Assembly (NCBI GenBank): GCA_947177845.1
Contig: CAMWVZ010000045.1
Span: 1-7,636 of the forward strand
DNA: 7,636 bases
Direction of reading: 5' to 3'
Source of the DNA: an uncultured Bacteroidales bacterium
Lineage (GTDB): Bacteria; Bacteroidota; Bacteroidia; Bacteroidales; P3
The stretch's first letter is position 1; every line of letters starts with the position of its first letter. Shown in pieces: positions 1-7,079 of the stretch. Both the position numbers and the translations under genes were made by a program. Below the pieces are notes generated by a model, which saw nothing but the letters and a program-made list of their open reading frames with translations, was not told the DNA's origin and did no database searches.

Positions 1-681
1 TCAATAGAGTTTGCGACTGTAATCCCGCGCTCCGAAAATGGCGCTCCCCACTCGCACGAGGGTGCTTCCCTGCTCCATCGCAATGGGATAATCATCGCTC
101 ATGCCCATGGAGATTTCCTTGAAATGCTCCTGCTGTGCGAAATAGCGCGACTTTAGATAATCGAACTCCCGGTGCAGGGATGCAAATTCCTCCCGTATGC
201 GGTGCGTATCGTCGGTGAATGTGGCCATGCCCATTACACCGTCGATGCGCACATTTTTTAATGTCTTGAATTCTTCCGACGCGAGAAACGCATCGGCTTC
301 CTCGCGATTCAGTCCGAACTTGGTTTCTTCCTGGGCTATGTGAAATTGCAGGAGGCAAGGAATGACGCGGTTGTTCTTGGCCGCTTCCTTGTTCACCTCC
401 TTCAACAGGGCGAAACTGTCTATACTGTGAATGAGCGCCACATAAGGAGCGATATATTTAATCTTGTTGCTTTGCAGATGTCCGATAAAGTGCCATTCGA
501 TGTCTTGCGGCAAGGCGGCTTGTTTGGCTTTCATCTCCTGCGCCTTGTTCTCGCCGAAAATGCGTTGTCCGGCATGGTAGACCTCGAGGATTTCTTCGGG
601 GGTCTTGTATTTGGAAACAGCCACCAATCGCACGCCCGGCTTGACGGTCGCCGCCACTTTTCTGTAATTTTCCGCTAACAT
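1..681 (-). CDS. yggS: YggS/PROSC family pyridoxal phosphate-binding protein
   Basis: Complete 226-residue protein of the YggS (PLPBP) family, cytoplasmic proteins that bind pyridoxal 5'-phosphate and keep free PLP and amino-acid pools in balance; no catalytic reaction is established for the family. The single-domain alanine-racemase-like TIM barrel is recognised by VAVSKYKTPEE with the PLP lysine at K24, IFGENKAQEM (41-50), WHFIGHLQSNKIK (63-75), HSIDS (85-89), ETKFGL (119-124), GVMGMAT (148-154), SMGMSDDYPIA (191-201) and the phosphate-binding end GSTLVRVGSAIFGAR (205-219). Length is normal. The ATG at 681 was chosen because family similarity begins there; the open frame continues upstream to 894, but that part overlaps the preceding gene and resembles nothing. 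The gene starts 8 bp after the RibF-like gene and has only an A-rich leader, usual for Bacteroidota. It is the last visible gene, with TGA at 3-1. Confidence 0.95.
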   Translation of the reverse strand: MLAENYRKVAATVKPGVRLVAVSKYKTPEEILEVYHAGQRIFGENKAQEMKAKQAALPQDIEWHFIGHLQSNKIKYIAPYVALIHSIDSFALLKEVNKEAAKNNRVIPCLLQFHIAQEETKFGLNREEADAFLASEEFKTLKNVRIDGVMGMATFTDDTHRIREEFASLHREFDYLKSRYFAQQEHFKEISMGMSDDYPIAMEQGSTLVRVGSAIFGARDYSRKLY

Positions 682-689
682 AATTTTTA

Positions 690-1478
690 TTAATTTACTT
701 CCCGCACAAACGTCACCTTGATAGCATCGCCGTCTTTCAACGTGCTCATATCGGGAAAAAGAATTCTTTCGCCTACCTGTCCGAGGGTGAAATCGTATTT
801 CTTGCCGTTGCGCACCCGCACCAGATAATTGCCGGCGGCGGGCATGAGTTTCAGGCTGTCGTCCACGCAAAAACCGCCGTCTTCTTTCCAGCACCCGTAC
901 ATACGGTAGTTATAGCCCAACAAGGTATTCGCTTCGGCCACCTTGCCCTCGGCGAGCAAGCTGCGGATGCGGGTGGAACTCAGTTTCTCATCGGTAATCA
1001 TCTTCTCGGGAAAACATTCCGCCTCGAAACCGTAGCGGGAAGCCAGCTCCTGCATATTCGCGAAACTGCCGGCACGGTCTTTCCCAAAAGAATGATTGAA
1101 GCCCACCACGGCCTTGCGCACCCCTATCGTGCCGACAAGTATGTCGCGGACAAAGGCATCGTAGGGCATCTCGGCCAAACTCCTGTCGAATTTCAGAAAC
1201 AGCACGTTCTGCAGACCGGCTTTCGCCAAAAGACGGATTTTCTCGTCTTGGGTGGTGAGCAGGCGGAGCCTGTCGGCATAGGCATCTTCCGAGTGCAATA
1301 CCTGTCGGGGGTGCGGGGAAAAAGTCACCAACAGACTCTCGCCGCCCAAAGCCTTGGCCTCTCCGTCGAGATGCGCAAGGAGCGCTTTATGCGCCAGATG
1401 CACGCCGTCGAAAGAACCCACCGTCAACACGGGGTTCTTGACCGGCCTGTAATTCTCTATGCCTTGTATGATATTCAT
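690..1478 (-). CDS. ribF: RibF-like FAD synthetase (FMN adenylyltransferase) with reduced riboflavin kinase domain
   Basis: 262 residues. The N-terminal 185 or so match the nucleotidyltransferase domain of bifunctional RibF, which converts FMN and ATP to FAD in the cytoplasm: VGSFDGVHLAHKALL (20-34), TFSPHPRQVL (52-61), VVGFNHSFGKDRAG (124-137) and LSSTRIRSLL (166-175). Two departures are visible: the HxGH signature reads HLAH (27-30), and the usual Asp in the G-Y/F-D-H/F segment is Asn128. RibF is normally about 305-315 residues with a C-terminal riboflavin kinase domain. Here only about 70 residues follow, without the GRxLGFPTAN ATP/metal motif, the LYG segment or the terminal RxExxF. Faint echoes remain (PAAGNYLVRV at 213-222, IKVTFVRE at 253-260), so this looks like an eroded kinase barrel, not a frameshift; the next gene follows 8 bp later. 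Adenylyltransferase activity is plausible but unproven, and kinase activity unlikely. The start at 1478 is 6 bp after the barrel gene, with AGAGAA just upstream. Confidence 0.8.
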   Translation of the reverse strand: MNIIQGIENYRPVKNPVLTVGSFDGVHLAHKALLAHLDGEAKALGGESLLVTFSPHPRQVLHSEDAYADRLRLLTTQDEKIRLLAKAGLQNVLFLKFDRSLAEMPYDAFVRDILVGTIGVRKAVVGFNHSFGKDRAGSFANMQELASRYGFEAECFPEKMITDEKLSSTRIRSLLAEGKVAEANTLLGYNYRMYGCWKEDGGFCVDDSLKLMPAAGNYLVRVRNGKKYDFTLGQVGERILFPDMSTLKDGDAIKVTFVREVN

Positions 1479-1484
1479 CGTTCT

Positions 1485-3350
1485 CTAAAAATCCACCGTG
1501 ATACCGGCCATGAAGCTGAAGCGGTAGGCCTGATAGTCGTTCCACAAATAGTAGCGTTGGCCGATGATGTTGTTCAAATTCAGGAAAGCCGTCATGCGCT
1601 TGATGAACCTATATTCCGCACCGAGACTCCAATCATACACGCCCTTGCGGTTCAGCCATACCTCCTTGCCTCTTCGGTCCAAAGCCTTCATACCTGTGGA
1701 AATCATCAGGTTGGTGTAGAGCGAAAGCCGGTTTCCCGCCATATTATACTTGAAGGCGATATTGGCCTTGAAGGCGGGCGCGTAGTAGAGGGTCTTCTCG
1801 TAGTAGTTGTAGGTGGCGTCGATATGTGCCAAAATACGCTCGTCCCAACGGAAATTGAGGTCGCCGCGTGCTTTCAGGTTGAAAATCTCGCCGGAATACA
1901 GAGGCACGAAATCGTTGTAGCCGTAGTATTTGGGATGCATACCGAAATCGTAGCGGTAGTAGTCGAAGGAAAGCATATCCTCCATAAAGTGCGCCGAGGC
2001 TTCGATGCGGAAATCGATATGGCGCGTGAAATTTCCCGTCAATCCCACGTAGGCGTTGAATTTATCACGCGTAAAGCCCAAATCCGTAAACAGAAGCGGG
2101 TGCAGATAGGGATTAACCGTGGAGATATAGTCCACCGTGTTGCGGCGCACGCCGCCGTCGGTTCCCAAATAGAGCGTCAGGATTTTGTCGATGATATGCA
2201 GCCGCAAATCTATCACGGGATTGAACTGAAATTTGGTCTGCTTCTCCACGTAGGGCATCTTGGCGGCATTGTTTCCGAACACATGGAACATCAAGGCCGC
2301 ATTCAATTCCAAGAATTCATAGGTATAGCGCAGGTCGGGGCCGAATTCCACATGATAGGCGTTGTGCAGTTCGTTGCCGCGATGATAAACCTGCTCGATG
2401 CCTTCCGCCCCCTCTTCATACACCCAGGCTCCATCGTTGATGCCATCGCGGAAAGTATTGTCCTCGAAGCGGAATTGCGCACCCAGCGCCAAGGCATCCA
2501 AACCCTTGCGCGTATCCATAATCTGCCGCGAGACGCTGCCGCCGGCAATCACGGTGTTTTCGGCCATATAACGCCGCCAGTTCGTCGTATTGAGATTATA
2601 ATCCACATACGCATCGAAACGTATGTCATCCGCCTTGCGGGCGTTGTCCTTGAAGGTCACCACCCCGCGTGCATTCTGATACCAACGTTTCGGCTGACTC
2701 GCGAAATCATCAAACTCATCATTCATGAAAAGGGCGGCAGGTACATATTCCGCATTGTTCACCCCATAGCAGTTCACCAAATTCTGATTATACATCAAGT
2801 CCATGTTCACCAGAAACTTATCGGTCATGATGCCCCCTTTCACATGGGCCTCGGTATAGGAGTTATTCGTTTTGAAACGGTCGTAGTCCTTTATGTTTCC
2901 GAAGACGGAATGATGACGGAGGAACGCGGCGAACTCGTATTTGCGGTTACGCCCGATGCCGAAATTCAACTCCGCCAAAGGAGAAAACGTCTTATACGAA
3001 TTCCAGCCCACGCCCAGACGGATGCTGTTGTTCCAAAGCTTGGCGATGGGTTCGCCCAGCATCTTGGCGGCCTTGATGTTCTCCACCGGATAGGAAACCG
3101 AATAGGGACGGGAATTAATCTGATAATCCACCAAGGCGGACTGCACCGTCGTGTCTGAAAAGGAGGGACGGAACACGGGTTTGTTCACGCTTCCCAAATT
3201 GGGTTGATAGGGTGCCGTAACCAACACTTTCTCGTTGTAGGCTTTCTTATCCTTGGCCGTCTGCACGCCGTCGGACTGCGCCTGCAGCTGCGGGAACGCA
3301 CCGGCAATCCCCGCAAGAATCACGCACGCTAAACTTCTGTATATCTTCAT
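1485..3350 (-). CDS. Outer-membrane beta-barrel protein, TonB-dependent-receptor-like with almost no plug
   Basis: 621 residues, complete. Residues 1-24 are a signal peptide (MKIYR, hydrophobic 7-19, likely cut at LQA before Gln25). Residues 40-62 hold a TonB-box or plug-start-like segment, EKVLVTAPYQPNLGSVNKP. A full receptor has a plug of roughly 120-130 residues, but here a short linker leads straight to amphipathic strands from about residue 109 (IRLGVGWNSYK). The rest is a dense series of alternating, aromatic-rich strands with polar loops. The end resembles TonB-dependent receptors: FLNLNNIIGQRYYLWNDY (589-606), then a last strand ending in the C-terminal Phe expected for BAM-mediated insertion. 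Known from the fold is an outer-membrane location; the transported substrate, if any, cannot be read from sequence. It follows the TPR gene by 24 bp, and partnership with that protein is inferred. No lipoprotein cysteine is present. Alternatives are a structural or assembly barrel that does not use TonB. Confidence 0.87.
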   Translation of the reverse strand: MKIYRSLACVILAGIAGAFPQLQAQSDGVQTAKDKKAYNEKVLVTAPYQPNLGSVNKPVFRPSFSDTTVQSALVDYQINSRPYSVSYPVENIKAAKMLGEPIAKLWNNSIRLGVGWNSYKTFSPLAELNFGIGRNRKYEFAAFLRHHSVFGNIKDYDRFKTNNSYTEAHVKGGIMTDKFLVNMDLMYNQNLVNCYGVNNAEYVPAALFMNDEFDDFASQPKRWYQNARGVVTFKDNARKADDIRFDAYVDYNLNTTNWRRYMAENTVIAGGSVSRQIMDTRKGLDALALGAQFRFEDNTFRDGINDGAWVYEEGAEGIEQVYHRGNELHNAYHVEFGPDLRYTYEFLELNAALMFHVFGNNAAKMPYVEKQTKFQFNPVIDLRLHIIDKILTLYLGTDGGVRRNTVDYISTVNPYLHPLLFTDLGFTRDKFNAYVGLTGNFTRHIDFRIEASAHFMEDMLSFDYYRYDFGMHPKYYGYNDFVPLYSGEIFNLKARGDLNFRWDERILAHIDATYNYYEKTLYYAPAFKANIAFKYNMAGNRLSLYTNLMISTGMKALDRRGKEVWLNRKGVYDWSLGAEYRFIKRMTAFLNLNNIIGQRYYLWNDYQAYRFSFMAGITVDF

Positions 3351-3374
3351 CTGTACGGATTATCTTTTGTCGTT

Positions 3375-6300
3375 TTACATGGTGGGAAGCACAAGTTCGC
3401 CTTGATCGGAATAGCGTTCTTCGCGCAATTCCTCTTCCTCCCGCAATTCTTCGTTTTCCTTCTGACTTATCATCTCCAATTTGGAGAGGGCGATTTGACG
3501 CAAGTCCTCGCCTTGATAATTGTCGGCTATGCTCTGCAAGGTCTGCTTGGCTTGAAGCACGTTGCCCCGCTGGTAATAAATATCGGCCCACAACAGATAC
3601 ACTTTCGCCAAGTAGTAGTCGTTGAGCGAACCGCCGTTGAGATATTCGTAAATGAGGCGTTCGGCTTCATCGTAGAAACCGCCCCGATAGCGCTGTTCCA
3701 AAATGGCATAGCAGGCTTCGGACGCATAGTCGGGATTCTTCGACTTGGCTAAGATTTCGTATTGCTGCATGGAAAGTTCCTTTTCGCCGACCGCCGGCGC
3801 CGCCTGTGCAATGAAATAACGCGCCTCGTCGCTCTCCACCTCGCTCACGCCCTCCGTACGCAACACATCCAAGGCGGCCGCAATCAGTTCCTTGCTCTTG
3901 CCGAGAGCCCTGTAACAACGCATCTTTCCTATCTTGGCCGTGAGCATATCCGCATCGGTGGAAGCCAAGGCCTCCAAGCGGGTGTAATAGCCCAAGGCCG
4001 GCTTGTAGTCTTTCTCCGAATAATAGATGTCGGCCAATTTCCGCGCAGAAGGAGCGGCCTGTTCTATCTTCAACTGCGAGAGTTTGGCAAGCGCCCGCTT
4101 CAGGTTCTCCACATCGCCCGTCTTTCCTGCGCATTCGGCCACACTCAGCCATGCGTCCACCATAAAGATACCTTCGGGATAGGCGTCCAGATATTTCTTG
4201 AAGCCGCTCAAAGCCTGCGCGCAATCGCCGTCCAGATAGAAATTCTCGGCGGCAAGATAGGTGAGCGAATCCTGTTCGCTTTCCTCTATCTTGACGTTGG
4301 GAAGTTGCTTCACATAGGCAAAATAGCGGTCTATCTGATTCATGCTCATATAAATATTGCGAATACTGGCCAAGGCCTGCCGGCCTTCTTCCGTGGAAGG
4401 ACTTGCCTGTGCCACCGCCTTGAAACAGTTGAGCGCCTCGTTGTTGTTGCCCTGATTGAAATAAATCAGCCCCATGCGGGTCTGCGCCAACAGCGCGGCG
4501 GGCGAGCCGGGCTGCAAATCGCGCAGTTTCCGATAGTATTGCAAGGCCTTTTCGTTGTCTTCCAGCGTGAGGTAGGTGCCGGCCAGTTCCTGCCAAATCT
4601 TGCCTCTGTAGTTGGATTGCGGAAAATTCCGCTCCAAGCCCAACAGGGTTTCGGCTTTCTTCGCATACTGCCCCATGGCGCCGTAGCACAAGGCGGTCTG
4701 CAACAGAGGATAGTCCTGAGGGGTGTAGCCCTTCTCCACCGCCGTGCCGTAGGAATTCACCGCCGGTTCGTATTCCTCCTGCATATACAGACAATCGCCC
4801 TGACGCACGTAAGCGTCGGCCACCCAGCCCGGCTCGCCCGCAAGCCTCTCCGCCGGCAAATTCAGAAACTCCTTCCAATAGCGCAAGGCCAAAGGATAGT
4901 TCACCATTTCCATAGCCGCATATCCCATGGAAAACAAAGCGTTCGGATATTCGGGAAGCGTTTTCGAAATCGAAGCCGACAGGAATTTCTGATAGAATCC
5001 CGCCGCCTTTTCGTATTGACCGCCGGAATAACAACACTCGCCCTGCCAATAGTTCGCACGCGCGGTAAGCGCATCGTCGCGGTCGGCTTTCGCCGCTTTT
5101 TCAAAATAGTCCAAGGCCGTGCCGTAAGCCCGGCGCAAATAGGCCTCCACACCCTTGTTGAACAGCAGACGCTGTTCGGCGCGGCGAATCTTCTCGCTCG
5201 GTTGCGGAATCCGCGCAATGGAGGCCAAGGCGCGGTCGTAGTCTTTGGTGGTCATGTAAAGGTCTACCAAATAGCCGTAGACCCGCTGCCTGTATGCCGA
5301 ATTCGGATAGCGTTCCAAGAAACCCTCGAACACCGAAATCGAAGACGGATAGGTATTCACGCCCAATTCATAGAGCAACTGCGCATGATAATAGGCGGCA
5401 TCCTCGGCCATTACCTCGTTGGCATCCTTTATTTGGGAAGCCTGCGCGAAAGCATCCATGGCAAACTTCTTCCTGCCTTGCTGAAGATAGCAATAGGCCA
5501 GATGATAGAGCGTGGACTGCTTGAGAACGGGCTCGGGGTCTAAAGGCAACACCTTCTGAAAGAACACCGCCGCCGAATCGTAATAGCCTATCTGATAGTA
5601 GCAATAACCCAAGATATAGCAACCTTCCACATCGGGCAAGGTAGCCGAATTCTTATAAAAGGCGTTCATATAGGGAATGGCCCGCCGATAGTCGCCCTGC
5701 ATATAGTAGGCCTCGCCCAGCAGACGCCCTATCTCGGCCTTGCGCTTCTCGCTGGCCGTCTCCATTAATGCGGGGCCGTCCTCCAACACCTTTTCGTTCT
5801 CGCCCAGCATATGCCGGCATTGCAGCATATAGAGCGGAACGATAGCGGACAGGGAGGGGTCGTTTTCGATTTTCTCGAAATTGTCGAGCGCAGTCTGATA
5901 GTAGCCCTGCGAATAGAGGATGTAGGCATAGTAGTAGGTGGCGAACACCGTATAGCGGGTATTCTGATCGATAAGCCTCGAGAAATACAACTTGGCGTCG
6001 TCGTATTTTTTGGTCATGAAAGCCGCATAGCCCGTGCGGAAATAGTAACGGCTCCGCTCCTCGTTCCGCGTGTCGAGTTCATCGGGATCCACCTTTTGAT
6101 AGTAGTTGTAGGCCGATTGGTAGCGCGCATAGTTGTATTCGAAATCCGCCAACTGCATATAGGCCTCGTTCACCCGATTGCTTTCGGGATAGGATTCCAC
6201 AAAGTCGCGCAAGGCCGAAGCTCCGTTCTTGTGATAGAGCAACACATCGCACATCGCCTTGTAGTACATGCATTCCTCGCGCATATAGGCATCGTTTTCG

Positions 6301-6506
6301 TCCAAGCCCGCCAAACGACGCTCGGTCTGCACGAAAGCGCGCTTGGCAGCCGAATACTTGCCGTTCTGATAGAGCGTCACGCCCATGCGGAACTCACGCC
6401 CGGGCTGGTCGTACACCGCTGTATTCTGTGCGTCGAGGCTACCTGCCGCCCCCGCCAGCAGGCCGAGCGACAGACAGAACACGCGCAGGAGATTTTTCTT
6501 TTTCAT
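3375..6506 (-). CDS. Large periplasmic tetratricopeptide-repeat (TPR) protein
   Basis: 1043 residues. A signal peptide (MKKK, hydrophobic 9-23) likely ends at LDA26 before Gln27; no lipobox is seen, so the mature protein should be soluble periplasmic or membrane-associated. Almost all the rest is TPR helix pairs, by eye some 20 or more. Clear units include YQNGKYSAAKRAF (46-58), YYQTALDNFEK (202-212), MQGDYRRAIPYM (269-280), YYDSAAVFFQKVLPLDP (308-324), YGTALDYFEKAAKAD (461-475), GGQYEKAAGFYQKFL (495-509), NEKALQYYRKLRDLQP (651-666) and QGNNNEALNCFKAV (685-698). The tail (1017-1031) is highly charged, with a duplicated EELREE. TPR solenoids bind peptides or proteins and scaffold complexes; no catalytic motif is visible. 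The start at 6506 lies 6 bp after def with AAGAGAG upstream. The beta-barrel gene downstream is the likely partner (inference). Fifteen cysteines in the mature chain are unusual for an exported protein. Exact function is unknown. Confidence 0.9.
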   Translation of the reverse strand: MKKKNLLRVFCLSLGLLAGAAGSLDAQNTAVYDQPGREFRMGVTLYQNGKYSAAKRAFVQTERRLAGLDENDAYMREECMYYKAMCDVLLYHKNGASALRDFVESYPESNRVNEAYMQLADFEYNYARYQSAYNYYQKVDPDELDTRNEERSRYYFRTGYAAFMTKKYDDAKLYFSRLIDQNTRYTVFATYYYAYILYSQGYYQTALDNFEKIENDPSLSAIVPLYMLQCRHMLGENEKVLEDGPALMETASEKRKAEIGRLLGEAYYMQGDYRRAIPYMNAFYKNSATLPDVEGCYILGYCYYQIGYYDSAAVFFQKVLPLDPEPVLKQSTLYHLAYCYLQQGRKKFAMDAFAQASQIKDANEVMAEDAAYYHAQLLYELGVNTYPSSISVFEGFLERYPNSAYRQRVYGYLVDLYMTTKDYDRALASIARIPQPSEKIRRAEQRLLFNKGVEAYLRRAYGTALDYFEKAAKADRDDALTARANYWQGECCYSGGQYEKAAGFYQKFLSASISKTLPEYPNALFSMGYAAMEMVNYPLALRYWKEFLNLPAERLAGEPGWVADAYVRQGDCLYMQEEYEPAVNSYGTAVEKGYTPQDYPLLQTALCYGAMGQYAKKAETLLGLERNFPQSNYRGKIWQELAGTYLTLEDNEKALQYYRKLRDLQPGSPAALLAQTRMGLIYFNQGNNNEALNCFKAVAQASPSTEEGRQALASIRNIYMSMNQIDRYFAYVKQLPNVKIEESEQDSLTYLAAENFYLDGDCAQALSGFKKYLDAYPEGIFMVDAWLSVAECAGKTGDVENLKRALAKLSQLKIEQAAPSARKLADIYYSEKDYKPALGYYTRLEALASTDADMLTAKIGKMRCYRALGKSKELIAAALDVLRTEGVSEVESDEARYFIAQAAPAVGEKELSMQQYEILAKSKNPDYASEACYAILEQRYRGGFYDEAERLIYEYLNGGSLNDYYLAKVYLLWADIYYQRGNVLQAKQTLQSIADNYQGEDLRQIALSKLEMISQKENEELREEEELREERYSDQGELVLPTM
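3417..3452 (-). repeat. 18-bp tandem duplication in the acidic tail of the TPR gene
   Basis: Two adjacent 18-base units on the coding strand match at 15 of 18 positions and each encode EELREE (residues 1019-1024 and 1025-1030). All three differences are at third codon positions, so the peptide repeat is exact while the DNA has drifted. This suggests an old in-frame duplication kept for its charge pattern, possibly forming a short charged helix after the last TPR. Confidence 0.7.
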
Positions 6507-6512
6507 ACTCTC

Positions 6513-7079
6513 TTACCTGTGTTTGAGATTGGGAAAGCGCATCTTATAATCCACACTCACCGCGCCTTTGGTGATATTGTCCAATTTTCTGCGAAGAAAA
6601 GACTTGCGCAGCGAACTGAGATGATCCACAAAAGTCTTGCCGTTCAAATGGTCGCATTCGTGTTGCAGAATGCGGGCCACATAACCGTCGTACACCTCGT
6701 CGTGCGGCGTGCCGTCTATATCCTGATAGCGGATATGCACCGTCTCGGGGCGCATCACGTCTTCGTGCAGGCCGGGAAAGCTCAGGCAACCTTCTTCAAA
6801 CGCCCATTCCTTGCCCTCTGTTTCGTAGATTTCGGGATTCATCAAAGCCTTCTTGAAGTCGGCGCACTTGGGTTCCTCTTCGGCAAACGGCGTGGCATCC
6901 ACCACAATCAACTTAATGGAGAGGCCGATTTGCGGAGCGGCAAGCCCCACGCCGTTGGCGTGCTCCATGGTATCGAACATATCCTCCACAAGCTGCTTGA
7001 GGTCGGGATAATCGGGACCTATCGTTTCGGTTTGACGGCGAAGCACGGTATCGCCGTAGGCTACAATGGGTCGAATCAT
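6513..7079 (-). CDS. def: Peptide deformylase
   Basis: 188 residues, complete. This metalloenzyme removes the N-formyl group from new polypeptides as they leave the ribosome. All three family motifs are intact: motif 1 GVGLAAPQ (43-50); motif 2 EGCLS (96-100), whose Cys98 binds the metal; and motif 3 QHECDHLNG (139-147), with His140 and His144 as metal ligands and Glu141 as the catalytic acid/base. The size fits other Bacteroidota enzymes, which carry a somewhat longer C-terminal region (here a basic stretch, SLRKSFLRRKL, 156-166). The ATG at 7079 overlaps the stop of ruvX in an ATGA, which implies translational coupling. The TPR gene starts 6 bp after its stop. Presence of every catalytic residue suggests a working housekeeping enzyme. 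Confidence 0.97.
   Translation of the reverse strand: MIRPIVAYGDTVLRRQTETIGPDYPDLKQLVEDMFDTMEHANGVGLAAPQIGLSIKLIVVDATPFAEEEPKCADFKKALMNPEIYETEGKEWAFEEGCLSFPGLHEDVMRPETVHIRYQDIDGTPHDEVYDGYVARILQHECDHLNGKTFVDHLSSLRKSFLRRKLDNITKGAVSVDYKMRFPNLKHR

Noticed and set aside
682..894. Upstream extension of yggS to an earlier ATG
   Set aside because: The extra 71 residues are Arg-rich, unlike any YggS N-terminus, and overlap the RibF-like gene in another frame.
690..908. A frameshift or truncation creating the short RibF C-terminus
   Set aside because: No kinase motifs were recognised in the other reading frames here, weak kinase-like strands persist in frame, and the stop lies at normal operon spacing from yggS, so it appears to be the native form.
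1092..3158. Very long plus-strand open frame (688 codons) antisense to the barrel and RibF-like genes
   Set aside because: The minus-strand proteins are clearly real (signal peptide, barrel end, FAD synthetase motifs). The antisense frame has no recognisable domain, crosses a gene boundary and is explained by scarcity of TTA, CTA and TCA codons in the real genes.
3351..3374. Terminator or promoter in the widest gap of the operon
   Set aside because: The 24 bases have no hairpin, U-tract or promoter-like motif.
3762..5543. Plus-strand open frame of 593 codons opposite the TPR gene
   Set aside because: Its translation is low-complexity and shows no family motif, while the opposite strand reads through in clear TPR repeats. 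It is a codon-usage shadow.
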